Source: Vombatus ursinus (lineage: Eukaryota; Chordata; Mammalia; Diprotodontia; Vombatidae). From it: a stretch of 64,000 bases of DNA. This document shows, in pieces, positions 1 to 56,636 of this stretch (within the stretch, counting starts at the first letter, position 1; every line of letters starts with the position of its first letter). Position numbers and translations under genes: made by a program. Location: assembly GCF_900497805.2 (NCBI RefSeq), contig NW_020954585.1:46403789-46467788 (forward strand), read 5' to 3'. Under the pieces are notes generated by a model that saw only the letters and a list, made by a program, of their open reading frames with translations, ran no database searches and was not told the origin of the DNA.

Positions 1-567
1 GTGACTTATGTATCATTTCCTTTGGAGAGGTGCAGAAGTGAGCTGTATGGTTTGTTGTAGTACTTGTGGAAAAAAACAATGGCAAGAGGAAAGATAGAGG
101 GATGGTTTCAGGTTATCTGTAAAGAAGTAGGTTGGCCTCCTGCTCCCTCCCTCCTCCTTTCCAGAACTGGGCCTACTGGAACATTCCTGGCAAACCACAA
201 CATCCCTGGAGGCCAAAATGCTAGACGGATAGAGGCGAAAATTTCTCATTAATAACCAGCAGTGAATGAGGAAGGGGAGATAGTTTGGCGACCTCTACAA
301 TGACTTTGTTGGAGTTTGGGGAAATACATTTTTTCCCCAGATTTTTGACTAAAAACAGCCAAAAAGTCCTTTCTTTTAGGCTCCCTTCTATGTCCTACAT
401 CTGGTTACTCAGGCAGATGAGCGGAGAGGAATGGCTTTTTCTTTATGCAGATACTTTTTAGCTCTCTCCATCCCACTTTCCCTGGATCCTTGTGGGTTCT
501 ACTGAACATTATAAATAACCACTCAATCGTAGCACATTTTGGTAAAGAGGAGTGAAATTATGAGTGA

Positions 568-571
<4 letters not shown>

Positions 572-615
<44 letters not shown>
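572..615. repeat. (TG)n microsatellite
   Basis: About 22 uninterrupted TG units, preceded by GAGTGAGTGA. Confidence 0.97.
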
Positions 616-618
<3 letters not shown>

Positions 619-777
619 CCTGAGCATGAATTCCTGGAATAGCTGACATGGGTGAGAATTCTTTCTTCTCTGTGTACTTTAAATTCTTATTCTTATAAAC
701 CTAGTCCTTTGCCTTGGGTACACCCAACCTAGAATCTCTGGCATCTTCTCCTACGAGATAGGGTTTTGCAATATTTG

Positions 778-938
778 AAAGAGTCCTGGATTTGGAATCA
801 GAGGAAATGGGTTCAGATCCTAATTCTACCATAGACTGCCTTGGGCAAATCACCCACCTCTCTGGAGCCTCAGTTTTCTCATCTGGAAAACAAGAGGATT
901 GAACTAAATCGTCTCTAAGGTCCCTTTCAACTCTAAAG
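778..938 (+). repeat. CORE-SINE (MIR/THER1-like)
   Basis: It has the diagnostic order: GAGTCCTGGATTTGGAATCA, then TTGGGCAAATCAC, then CCTCAGTTTTCTCATCTGG, ending GTCTCTAAGGTCCCTTTCAA. This is the ancient therian SINE type. Confidence 0.8.
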
Positions 939-1177
939 TTGATGAGCCCTAAAAGCTGTGACTCGTTTTCTCCGCAGTGCTCATAAGAGTGCTTCAATAC
1001 CAAGCAACCTCAGGGGAACTGAAATAGCTCCCTCCTCTCAGGGACCACCAAGTGCTCTTTGACCCCAAGGGGAGATTCATCTACCAACATTAAGTGGTAG
1101 TTAATGCTGGCTGACTCTGGGGGCTGAGGAGTGGGATGTTACCTGAGTCTGTCACCAATAGTGCATCTGGGTTGCAG

Positions 1178-46588
<45,411 letters not shown>

Positions 46589-46671
46589 GTCGCTGAGAAA
46601 GGGGGAGAGATCCTAGCCAGCCCAACCAGGATCTCTCTCTGCCCTGGACAGAGGGATCAGAAGAGGATAGA

Positions 46672-46799
<128 letters not shown>

Positions 46800-47091
46800 T
46801 TATATAGACGACATGATTGTTTCTTTACTTGCCTAACCTCTGAGTTGTTGGGTGGGGGGAATCACATAGGGACAGCAAATGCTCAGAGAAGGAGACTGCA
46901 GATGCCTTTGAGACAGCACCAAGGACCGACTCTCTCCCCAACCCCCTACTCCCTTTGCCGGCCCCCTCATCCAGATGCCCGCATAGAAAGGGCTCATGAC
47001 CAGCTGCCTTCACCTCCCCTGGGTAAAAAAAGGGGGGAGATTCTCATGATCACTGCCACGGCGAGGGAGACTGTGCATGTGAGAGAGAGAG

Positions 47092-47104
47092 AGTGCGCGC
47101 GCGC

Positions 47105-47158
<54 letters not shown>
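47092..47158 (+). repeat. (GC)n-(GT)n tract in the TNRC18 3' UTR
   Basis: GCGCGCGCGCGC followed by about 26 GT units, all alternating purine-pyrimidine. Confidence 0.97.
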
Positions 47159-47159
<1 letters not shown>

Positions 47160-48373
47160 TCCAGCCTCCATTCAGAATCCTGAGGTGCCCTTGGCTGGGG
47201 ACACGGGAGAACCATCAGGGTATATATATAGCTGATGCTCCCTCACCCTCCCAGTTGTCCTGGATGGAGAGGGAAGCCCAGCTTCTCTTGAGCACCTTGG
47301 ACATGTTTGGCTTTCGGGGTGGACAGCAGGTGGGCTTTCCACTCCGACTGCTGCCCAGGTCCTGGAGGACAGTGCTTTAGGAATGTCAAGCTGTCTTTGG
47401 CAGTGGTCTGGGCAGCAGCAGAAGGAACTCAAGAGGGGAGGGCCCCTCCAATTCATGTTTTATCGCAAATCGACAAAATACAGGATCTCTGGGTGGCAGA
47501 AGGCAAGGGAGAGGGAAAAGGTTTTAAAGGAACCAAAATGGCCTGGATTCAGGATCTGAACTGCATGAGAACTCTTTCCAACCTTTCCAAGGAAACTCCC
47601 AAATCCGGATCTACTCGTGGGTGGAGAGATCTGTTTCCCAAACTCAGAGCTGGCCTGGCTCCCAGGCGGTGCCGTTGGGAGGTTTATGACCAGAAGAACA
47701 AGCCAGAGGGGAATCAGATAGCAGCATCCGTCTCCTCAGCCTGCTTATCACCAACCAAGGAAGGTGACTGGTGGTGGTGTGTTTGATCGCAAGCAGGCTC
47801 TCCCAATCCTTGTTTGAAAGCTGCATCTCTGCCTGTTGCTATACTGCTCCACCAACCCTAAAGATGAAACTCCAATGGCCTGTCTATTCATGGAGAATTC
47901 CCAGCTGCCCCACAAGGCCTGTCCAACCAGCAGGCTTGAAGGGATCATGACAAAAAAAAAGCCAGAAGTGTCTGGGGCCCACACCCTTGCACTCAGAAGG
48001 GGGTGCACCGATCCTTGCTTGGGGCACCCCATCCCAGGCCCCTCTCCCTCTAAGGATGGCCAAGGGTAATGCCTCACACTCCTGGGAGCATAGCTCCCGA
48101 GGATGGATTTTGGCTGCAATGGTACTTGGGGCAAGTCCTCGGGAAGGGAAGAGATGAGGGGCAAGCCCACCTTGCAGCGCTCACACTACGAAGAACCACA
48201 AATGGTGCTGAAATTGTCACCCCCTCACTCGCCCCCACACCCCCAGTCCCTCTCCCAGATCAGGGCTCCCCAAGAGCCTCGAGGAGAATGCTGTTTCTTA
48301 ACCTGTACAGTTTTAATGTACCGAAAAGACTGTCTAGCCCCCCTGTATCATACGTCTTTAAATGGATTCAACT

Positions 48374-48435
48374 TTTTAATTATATATATAAATATAAATA
48401 TATATAAATATATATATAAATATAAACTTTTTAAA
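48374..48435 (+). repeat. AT-rich TATAAATA tract in the TNRC18 3' UTR
   Basis: TTTTTAATTATATATATAAA with further ATATAAATATA units. Confidence 0.93.
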
Positions 48436-48877
48436 ACTGTGAAAAAAAGTTATGGAATTATAAAGTGAACACGGTCTGACGTTTAGAATATTATTTTTTA
48501 TTTCCTGTTGGATTGTGATTGTAAAGCATTGGGCTCACGCACCACACTTCCACGCACACCCCCCCCCACCCTGCCCCACCCTACCCCTTAGGCCTAAAGT
48601 GTACTGTACTCACCCCAAAAGACTGTGTGCGGACATAGGGAGAAGCCTGAAAGCGAGCGAGAGTGAGCGGCCGACCGACCGATGGAGCACGCGTACCCGT
48701 GCCCAACAGAAAGCACTTATCTGCCCCAGCGCCTTCTAGGAAAACACAAGGGTTTGTCCAGACAATCGCGAGGGAAGGAAAGCCAGACTTTGGTTTTGTT
48801 TTGGGGGGACTTTTTTTTGTTTTTAATTTTTTTTTTTTGCAATTTTGTTTGTTGGCAAATTATGTGTGATCTTTTTT

Positions 48878-48905
48878 CATAAAAAAAAAAAAAGATTCAA
48901 CTGAA
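48878..48905 (+). terminator. TNRC18: Probable TNRC18 poly(A) signal region
   Basis: No AATAAA is present in the last part of the UTR. A CATAAA/ATAAAA variant at 48878 is followed by A runs and then a GT/T-rich stretch (GTTTTCTGGCCTGG and TTTTTCTTGG) at about 48928-48950, the usual layout of a cleavage site and downstream element. A second variant, TATAAA, occurs near 48459. Confidence 0.4.
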
Positions 48906-48909
48906 AAAA

Positions 48910-49680
48910 AAAAAACCCCAAACAACTGTTTTCTGGCCTGGTTTTTCTTGGGGAAAGAATGTAGTGCTGGTTCTATTTAGTGGGGGAGAGATGGGGATTG
49001 TGATGGAAGGAGGACTGAGTGTTCATGTTGGTGAGGGCTGTCCTAGTACCATAGGGGTCAGAGCCCCTTGACATCCAGCCTGGGTGATGGTAAGGGATCT
49101 TGTCTGAGACCTTGGCCTCGTTGATGGCTAGCAGAGGAGCAGGAATTCCTGATCTGGCAAAGGCCAAGGTGACTGTCCTGTCTGACGCTGAAACCAGGAT
49201 AGGGCAACGCACTCACAGCTGAAGGAAAAAAGTGAGAATTACCTTTTTGAATGGGATGTCAGATAGGCCAGTGAAAAGGGGATCTAATCATTGGTGGGAG
49301 TGCTAGCTGCTCCCAAGTCAACATCAAATGAGAGGGCACCCGCCTTGGGCACTGCCAACTTGAGGTTTCTCATCGCCAGTGAAAGGGAATTACAGTGTTA
49401 CGGGATAGTGGGATCATAGCCCTTCAGTCCTATTCTTGGAGAATAAGTTCCCAATGTGCCCCTAGATTTACCGTAGTGCCTCTGTGAAAGTCACATACTC
49501 CTACTTGAATTGTTGAGGTGAGGTAGGATGTGGGGGAGTTGGCCAGTCTATTGGAGGAATACCCTGGTCTCTCTGCTCTCCAGGCAGGAAGACTGACTGG
49601 GGTGTGGGGGAGTTGGGTCAGCTTAAACCTTGGCTCTGCATTCTCAAAGCAGAAAATAGTGACAGCCTACCTACAGTAGC
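48910..49680. other. Intergenic DNA just past TNRC18, nothing recognised
   Basis: Unique-looking sequence with no gene or repeat signature. Short antisense ORFs lack support. Confidence 0.5.
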
Positions 49681-49832
49681 CTTTTTTTTTTTTCCCTTGG
49701 TCTAGGCAATGAGGTAAAGTGACTTGCCCAGGGTCACACAGCTAATAAGTGTTACATGTCAGGCCAAATTTGAACTCGGGTCCCCCTAAATCCAGGGCCG
49801 GTGCTCTATCTACTGCACCACCTAGCTGCCCA
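49681..49832 (-). repeat. WALLSI-type SINE, antisense, with target duplication
   Basis: The - strand reads GGGCAGCTAGGTGGTGCAGT, then GAGTTCAAATTTGGCC and a long A tail. The flanking target CTACAGTAGCCT on the left and CTACGGTAGCCT on the right differ by one base. Confidence 0.93.
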
Positions 49833-50659
49833 CTACGGTAGCCTTTCCACAGTGTTGCCTGTCCCTGGAATTTGGAGTGTCGCTTTTCAGTGGGTTAGAT
49901 CCAGAGGTAGGGGGATTGATGTATGGGCATTTCCCTCTGCATTTTCAGGATCAGAGAAAGGTATGACCTCAGCACCTTTCTGGAAGGATGATTTTCCCCC
50001 TCCCCCACCCTAGACTATTGCAGGATAATCCTGGACTTCACCTGCACTGAGGGAATACAAGGGGGGATGCCTGGAGGGTAACTCAGGCCTGTTATTAGTC
50101 TGGGGGCAGGGACTGACTTGGGACCACCGAAAACAGGCTAGACAAGTTGCTTCAAGGTCAGACTACTGGGGCAAAGTTTGCAGGTTACTACTGAGCCCTT
50201 TAATGTACTGAGCGTTTATGAAGGCCTCATGATCCACCAGGAACTGCTAAGCATTAGGTATACAAAGAAAGGCAAAAAAGAAAAAGCAAACAGTCCCTGT
50301 TCTCAAGGAGCGCACAGTCTAATGGAGGAGCCAAAGTGAACAACTATGTACAAATGATGTACAGAGAATACTGGCAGAGGGAAGGCACCAACATTGAGGG
50401 AGATTGGGGAAAGCCACCTGTGGAAGGCAGGATGTTAGCTGAGACAGGGAGCCTGGAGGCAACGATGAGCAAGGAAAGACTTCTAGGCATGGGAGAGAGC
50501 CAGTGAAAATGATCAGAACTGGGAGGTACCGTGATAGGGTCATGTTTAAGGAACAGCCATGAGGCTAGTATCACTAAACTGGAGAGTATAATCGGGGGAG
50601 GAAGGTGTATGAAAAATGGAAGGGTAGCAAGGGGCCAGGTTTTCAAGGTCTTTAAAAGC

Positions 50660-50905
50660 CATCTTTAAAAGCAGTGGATAGAGCGCCTCTCCTGGAGTCC
50701 AGAGGACTCCTCTTCCAGAGTTCAAATCCAGCCTCAGACACTTATTAGCTGTGTGATCCTAGGCAGGTCATTTGACCCTGTTTGCCTCAGTTTCCTCATC
50801 TGTCAAATGAGCTGGAGAAAGAAATGGCAAACCATTCCAGTATCTCTGCCAAGAAAGTCCCAAATGGGGTCACAAAGAGTCAGACACAACTGAACAAAAA
50901 GCCTA
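50660..50905 (+). repeat. SINE with RTE/BovB-like 3' tail
   Basis: A tRNA-derived head (AGTGGATAGAGCGCC, GAGTTCAAATCCAGCCTCAG) is followed by CTGGAGAAAGAAATGGCAAA, CCATTCCAGTATCTCTGCCA and GGGGTCACAAAGAGTCAGAC. This last part resembles the 3' end of BovB/RTE LINEs (GGGGTCGCAAAGAGTCGGAC). Confidence 0.88.
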
Positions 50906-51104
50906 AAAGGTCATGGAGGTAATAGAGAGCCACTGGAGTTTCTAGAAGGGGGAGGAGAGTATCAGACCTGTACTTTAGGAAGATCAATTTGACAGCTGAG
51001 TGGAGGATGGACTGGAAAGCGAAAGACATGAGGTGGGAAGACCAACTAGAAGGTTATTGTAGCAGTCTAAGTGTGAGGTAAGAGCCTGCCCTTGTGTGGC
51101 AGTA

Positions 51105-51293
51105 ATGTCTTTGTTTTTTTGGGTTTGTTTTTTTTTTTTTTGTTTTGGTTTTTTTTTGGCTGGGTAATGGGGTTAAGTGACTTGCCCAGGGTCACACAAC
51201 TAGTAAGTGTTACGTGTCTGAGGCCAAATTTGAACTCAGGTCTTACTGATTCCAGGGCCGGTGCTCTATCCACTGCTCCACCTCACTGCCCCG
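51105..51293 (-). repeat. WALLSI-type SINE, antisense, with target duplication
   Basis: GTTAAGTGACTTGCCCAGGG, then AAATTTGAACTCAGGTCTTA and CTGCTCCACCTCACTGCCC. The target GTAATGTCTT (left) is matched by ATAATGTCTT (right). Confidence 0.92.
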
Positions 51294-52204
51294 GCAATAA
51301 TGTCTTATGAGAGACAGTGGACATCTATGAAAGATCTTGCAAAGGTAGAATAGAGAGGGCTTTGACAACTGATTGGATGGGGGGGAGGGGAAAGAACAAG
51401 CAGTCAAATACAATGAATGTCCAGGTTGCAAGCCTAGGTGGCTGGGAGGACGGTTGTACCCTTGGCAGTAACAGGGAAGTTTGGAAGAAAGGATGGTTTT
51501 GGGGAAAAGATGAGTTCAGTTCCAGATGTGTTGAGTTTAAGACATCTATGGAGCTTCCAATCTGAGATATCCAATAGGGTTCTGGAGAGGCAAGACTGGA
51601 GGTCATCAGGAGAGAGGTTGGGGCAGAACCATCTGCACAGAGATAATTGAATTAACGGGAGCTGGGGAGATCACAAAGCAGAATAATATAAAGGGACAAG
51701 AATAAATGGCAGGTATCCTCAGGGGAAAGGCACCAGCAGCTGGTGGGGGACAGGGCAGGGTGGGAAAGGCCTGTATGAAAAGGGCTTTGAGCAGAGTCTT
51801 GAAGGAGGCCAGGGAAGCTAGCTAAGAGGTGGCGAGAGGCGGAGAGAGCATTTCCAAGCATGGGGACCATCACTTCAAAGGCAGGAGAAGGGAGATGGAG
51901 TGTGATGGTAGAGAAAAGACAAGCAGGCCAGTATAGCTGGATTGTAGGGAGTGGAGGGGAATCAAGTATATGAAGGAAAAGGTGGAAAAGTGCATTGTTT
52001 TTGCAAAGGGCCTTCAATGCCAAAAAGGCTTTTATATTTGGTCCTGGAGGTTTGCTCTTACCCTGAGGGCCTATTGGATTTGGGGGAACTTGATCTCATT
52101 GTCTTCATCTCCCTATAACCTTATATTTGTACAGGTCTTACCCTTAACTTTGCATGACCTTGGGCATGATCTCCCAGATCCCTTTTAGCTCTCACAGTCT
52201 AGGG

Positions 52205-52390
52205 TCCATAGAACTGGAAAGGACATTGGAAGGGGGGGTGCATCATTAAGTCCAAATGTCTCATTTTACAGATGAGGAAACTGAGGCCTAGATATATCAA
52301 GTGAGTTGTCCAAGGTCACGTGGACAGTAGGTGGCAGAGATGGGATTTGAACTCATGTCCTCTGACTCCAAGTCATATGCCCTTTCAACT
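52205..52390 (-). repeat. CORE-SINE (MIR-like), antisense
   Basis: ATAGAACTGGAAAGGACATT, then TTTTACAGATGAGGAAACTG, TTGTCCAAGGTCACGTGG and GGGATTTGAACTCATGTCCT. Confidence 0.82.
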
Positions 52391-52439
52391 GTAGATGGCT
52401 AACTTCATCTGATACTCACAATAGACTTATATGGGGTAA

Positions 52440-54710
52440 TAGAGACTTGGTGCTCAAGATAAACAGGAGGTAAAGAGAGCACCCAACTGCCCTTGAAAGA
52501 TTCAAGTCAGGCCCAGATAAACTACATCCCAGGATGCCGAAAGAAATGGTGAAGGCTATTTCTGAGCCATTATTCAGGGAATTTTGAAAGATCAGGAATT
52601 ACAGTAGGACTGCCATAGGCCTGGAGAAAAATAAATGTCTTGATTTTCAAATCAGGGACGAGAATCATGCTCACACTAAGTTTGATTTTCTATGTAAAAT
52701 CTTGGGTATTATTAAAGGGATGTTTTGTGACCATGAAAAGGAAGTAGCAATCACAGAGCCAGCATGGCTTCAAGAAAGACGAGTCATGCTTGAATAATAT
52801 CTTACTGTTTTGGGGGGCAGGAGGAGAGTTACTAGATTGATGGAGTTGGGGAATATCATAGATACTTATCTAAATATTAGCAAAACATTGAACATAGGCA
52901 AGTTGAAGAAATGTAGGCTACCCAATAGTACAATTCGGTGGATTTAGAACTGGTTGAATGACTGAATCCAAAGATTAGCCTGGATGGTTGGATGTCAGAT
53001 TGGGAGGAGGTCTCTAGTAGTGTGCCCAAAGGAAATGCAGATAGCCTGATGCAGTTCCATGCTTTTATTATTCCGTGCTATTTATTAACGAGTTAGACTT
53101 CATTTGTAGGGGCCATGCTAATTACGTTTTCAGTTTACCCCAAGCTATGAGGGACTGCTAATGTATTGGATGACATTCAGGGCCCAAAAAAGATCTTCAT
53201 GGACTGGAATGGATAATTTAATATGATAAAATATAATAGGGATAATTGTAGGATCACAATTGGTGGGTCTGCCTGCCTCAAGTCTCTCCCTATTCTAATT
53301 CATCCTACATTCAGCCACCAATATGATTTTCCTAAAGCTCTGGTTTGACCATGTCTCCCCTTACTTAATAAACTCCAGTGGCTTACTGTAACCTCCAGGA
53401 TCAAAAACAAAATCTCTGTTAGGCATTCAGAACCCATTCCTACCTTTTCAGCCTTCTTCTACCCCACTTCCCAACATGTACTCTTTTATCCAGTGATATT
53501 GGACTTCTTGCTGTTCCACAAACAAGCTGCTCCATCTCTCTTACCTGGGCATTTTCTTTGGCTCTTCCCCATGGCTGGAATGCTTTCCCTCCTCCACTTT
53601 GCCTACTGGCTTCCCTGACTTCCCTTAAATTCCAACTAAAATCTCAACTTTTACAAGAAGCCTTTCCTAACCCTTCTTAATTCTTTGCCTTCTCTCTTTT
53701 ATTTATTTTTTATTTTTTGTTTTTTTTTCCTCTCTTTTAATTATTTCCTATTTATCCTGTATAGAGTTTGTTTGTATAAATTTGTTTGCATGTTATCTCC
53801 CCCTGTTAAACTTGGGCTCTTTGAGGGCAGGGTCTGTCTTTTATCCTTTTTTTTTTTTTTTGTATCCTAAATACACAGTCCCTGGAACATGGTAGTTGCT
53901 TAATAAATGTTTATTGGTTGATGGTAAGATCATATACCTGGGTTTAAAAAAATAAGATGGGAAAGCATAAATAGACTTTATCTAAAAAAAAATATGGGAA
54001 GGTTTCAGTGTAGGGTCAATATGAGTCAGTCAAAAAAGTTAATGCAATCTGAGACCTCATTAAGAGCAGTGAAGTGTTTAGGTCTAGGACGAGGGAAGTA
54101 GTTCCTTGATCAGGACACAGAGTACTGGGTTCAGTTCTGGGAACTCGATTTAGGTGCTGGAGAATGTCCAGAGGAGAATAAGTAGGACAGGTAAAGAGCC
54201 TAGGTATCATGCCATTTTAGGATCTACTCAAGGAACTGAGAATGGGTGACCTGGAGGAATCATCAGGCAAATGCTCGGTGGCCTTAGTTGGGAATGCAGA
54301 AGAGATTCTTATTCAGGTAGAGGCTGTACTAAATGACTTCCCATTTCTGAGATCCCATGAGAAGTGAAAACTCAGGAGGGGTCTTGATAGCTATCTTCAG
54401 GTATCTGAGAGGCTGTCATGTGGTAAAGGGATCACTCATGTTCTTGTTCCTGGAGAGCAGAACCACCTACCAGCAATGGGCGGAAGTTACCCAGGTAGAT
54501 TGAGGATGGAAGGAAGGAAAAACTTAACAATTAGTTGTACAAAAATGGGACGTGCTGCCTCAAAAGGTAATAGGTTCCATCCCACTGGCGTTCTCCAAGC
54601 TGAGACAGGATGTCTCTTTATCAGGTATGTTGTAGAGGGGATTCTTAGGAATGGGCTGAACTAGATGGCCCCAGAAGGTTCTTTTAACTGAAATTCTGGA
54701 GCATGGCGGG
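52440..54710 (+). mobile_element. L3/CR1 LINE copy, interrupted by an L2
   Basis: The left part 52440-53235 has ACAGAGCCAGCATGGCTTCA, AGTACAATTCGGTGGATTTA, GGAGGTCTCTAGTAGTGTGC and GCTAATGTATTGGATGACAT, the reverse-transcriptase region of CR1/L3. The right part 53935-54710 has TACTGGGTTCAGTTCTGGGA, TAGCTATCTTCAGGTATCTG, GAAAAACTTAACAATTAG and GCTGAACTAGATGGCCCC, the CR1 3' end. The copy is heavily degraded and inactive. Confidence 0.8.
53260..53925 (+). mobile_element. L2 LINE 3' fragment nested in the L3/CR1 copy
   Basis: CCACCAATATGATTTTCCTA, then CATGGCTGGAATGCTTTCCC, TACAAGAAGCCTTTCCTAAC, CTCTTTGAGGGCAGGGTCTG and the terminal TTGCTTAATAAATGTTTATT. The 3' end is intact in structure. Confidence 0.82.
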
Positions 54711-55320
54711 AATCAAGGCCTAGAGATGAGAACTGACCAGTCATTCACACCCGGATCAAAGCTGTCATAAGGTGCATGGAGAGAGAGAGTGGCCAGAAGG
54801 TTTGGCCACTCGCTCAGACTCTAGTGCCTTTGACCCTAGGGGCGACCCGCCCCTTCTTCCCCTTCACAACCCCAGAGCACTGTCTAGTGCTGGCCAGATT
54901 CCAGGGGCTTTTCCACCCAAGGGATGAAACAGGAAGCCCAGAAAGTAATTATGGCCCCAAGCAAGACGTCCACAAGACCAACCCCGGCATGAGACCCAAG
55001 GAGCCTCCTCCTTCTTTGGCCACCCCTATTTGCATAGCACTCCCTAACCCCTTTTCTCAGCCTTGGAAGAAAGATCAGTTGGGTGCCTGTGTCTGCCCAA
55101 GGGTGGGAGCCGCTGTGTGAGGCAATAGTGCCATCTCGTGGTCATGCAAAGCATCTCCCTCGGGCCCCAACCTCCCATGGGAGACCAAGGTCTTCATGGT
55201 GCCCACGCTGGTAATCGCTCAGCAGCAAGGAAGAAAATGACAGTCCAGCCCACGCCTTACGGCTAAGTTCAGTAAGCCAGCGGGCCTGTGTTAAGAGGAA
55301 TGCGGGATGGGAAAGTCAGA
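54711..55320. other. Intergenic stretch that looks non-repetitive
   Basis: This is a moderately GC-rich island among repeats. It contains a 114-codon open frame (54776-55120) without homology and two possible protein-binding motifs: an octamer ATTTGCAT at 55028-55035 and a CTCF-like motif at 55128-55141. It could be a regulatory element or simply unique spacer. Confidence 0.4.
55128..55141 (-). promoter_or_regulatory. CTCF-like binding motif
   Basis: The - strand reads CCACGAGATGGCAC. It fits the CTCF core CCAC-N-AG-(A/G)-(G/T)-GGC. It is a pattern match only. The position between convergent genes is compatible with a boundary. Confidence 0.45.
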
Positions 55321-55339
55321 AAGGTGCTGAAATCAGACC

Positions 55340-55515
55340 ATCTTAGAGTAGGAAGTTACTAGCTGGGTGACCCTGAGAAGGAAATGGCAAACCACTCCAG
55401 TATCTTTGCCAAGAAAACCCCAAAAGGGGTCTCAGAGGGTTGGATACGAATGAACAACAACAATACATATTATATATGCATATTTGTGTATACATATATG
55501 TGTACATAGGGACTA
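55340..55515 (+). repeat. 3' part of an RTE-tailed SINE with extended TATATGCATA tail
   Basis: GAGAAGGAAATGGCAAACCA, then CTCCAGTATCTTTGCCAAGA, GGGTCTCAGAGGGTTGGATA, ACAACAACAATACATA and TATATATGCATATTTGTG. The last stretch also follows the SINE at 56637. Confidence 0.82.
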
Positions 55516-55584
55516 GTCTGATGATCTCATTGGTTTAGGAAACTTCCTCCACCAACACATTTTGCTTACAGAGTTGCCCAGACC

Positions 55585-55965
55585 ATTGACAAGTTAAGTG
55601 ACTTGCCCAGGGTCACACGGCCAGTCTGGGTCAGAGGCTGGACTTGAACCCAGGTCTTTATGGCTTCAAAGTCAGCTTTCTATCCACCCTGCTGCCTCGT
55701 AGGAATAATAACAACAGCTGACATTTATGTAGCATTTCAAGGTTTGAAAAACTTATTCTTTCATTTGATGCCTGAAACAACTCTCTGAGATTGGTGTGCA
55801 ACAGAGGGGGTGGTCCTGAATCTGAAGTGCCTAATTTAGAGTCAAAGGATCTGAGTTCAAATCCCAGCTTTGCCACTTAGTTCCCGAGTGACCTTGGGCA
55901 AATCATTGAGTCTTTCAGAGCTTGTTTCCTCATTTGTAAAATGTCTCTCTAGTCGCCCCTTTTAG
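55585..55965. repeat. Antisense SINE followed by a sense CORE-SINE
   Basis: Antisense 55585-55705: GTTAAGTGACTTGCCCAGGG, GGACTTGAACCCAGGTC. Sense 55815-55965: TAATTTAGAGTCAAAGGATC, TGAGTTCAAATCCCAGCTTT, GACCTTGGGCAAATCATTG. Confidence 0.78.
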
Positions 55966-56189
55966 CTGTGATCCTGTTATCTCCGAGGAACAGGTATCCT
56001 TGTGTTACAGATGGGGAAACTGAGGCTCAAAAGTATGACAGGTGAAGCGACTTTATCATAAGTTCAGTTAAAACCTAGGTTGTCCTGGCTCCAAGGCTTT
56101 CCCTTTTTATACTTTACTAGGCTACTAGAAAGGACCCTGGATCGGTCAGGTCTAAATACTACCTGTAACGTGGGTGCCCTCAGTAAGGC

Positions 56190-56325
56190 TCCTGATGAAG
56201 AGTCGGTCGTCCTTTGTTCAAACATTTCTAGGGACAGGGAGCTCACTACAAGAGGCAGCCCATGGTGGGCCGGTCGAGAGAGCCTCGAAAGGACTGAGGG
56301 CTTTCCAAAAAGCTCTCCTAGGTAG
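56190..56325 (+). mobile_element. L3/CR1-like LINE fragment
   Basis: CAGGGAGCTCACTACAAGAG, then GCAGCCCATGG and AAAAAGCTCTCCTAGG resemble the CR1/L3 3' region also seen at 63600-63800. Confidence 0.5.
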
Positions 56326-56499
56326 AAATTGGAACAGGATATAGAACAGGCCAGGCCATTCTGACTCCTGGCAAGACTGGGGGTCCAGGGGCCTGGGGAA
56401 GCTGGGGCCAGATCTGGGGCACGCAGCGAAGCAGCTTTTAGGGGAGAAAGAGGCAGAGTAGCTCTTTTCTAAAAGCCCACAACGCTTTACATATCACTA

Positions 56500-56632
56500 C
56501 ATATAACTATATATATGTTTATATATAGTTTAGTTATAAAGTTATACTTATACATATATGTATATACATATACATTATGTATCTATGTGTATATATATAT
56601 ATATACACACACACATATATACATATACACAA
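56500..56632. repeat. AT-rich TATA/ACAC microsatellite
   Basis: ATATATATGTTTATATATAG and CACACACACATATATAC units immediately upstream of a SINE. A similar tract resumes at 56875-57060. Confidence 0.93.
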
Positions 56633-56636
56633 ATAT

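Larger units (their letters stand above)
1..1177. other. TNRC18 intron, right-hand part
   Basis: This is intron upstream of the first recognised exon. It holds a (TG)n microsatellite at 572-615 and a CORE-SINE at 778-938. I see no coding exon in the rest. Confidence 0.7.
50180..52050 (+). repeat. Unclassified marsupial repeat, long copy split by two SINEs, plus a second partial copy
   Basis: The head GCGTTTATGAAGGCCTCATG and CTCAAGGAGCGCACAGTCTA leads to GGAGAGTATAATCGGGGGAG (50580). The element resumes after a SINE at about 50908 (ATAGAGAGCCACTGGAGTTT) and after another at 51300 (GATGAGTTCAGTTCCAGATG, GACATCTATGGAGC). From about 51665 a second partial copy follows (GAGTCTTGAAGGAGGCCAGG, CATTTCCAAGCATGGGG). 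No protein remnant was identified. Confidence 0.6.

Noticed and set aside
47093-47215. Val/Cys or Thr/His repeat proteins over the GT tract
   Set aside because: Dinucleotide repeat inside the 3' UTR. Not coding.
53090-53180. A 14-base match to antisense U6 snRNA (GGGGCCATGCTAAT)
   Set aside because: The flanking sequence follows the CR1/L3 reverse-transcriptase region instead (CATGCTAATTACGTTTTCAG, GCTAATGTATTGGATGACAT), so the match is coincidental.
54776-55120. 114-codon open frame in the intergenic island
   Set aside because: No homology recognised and no promoter or splice signals that support it. Kept only as part of a possible regulatory island.
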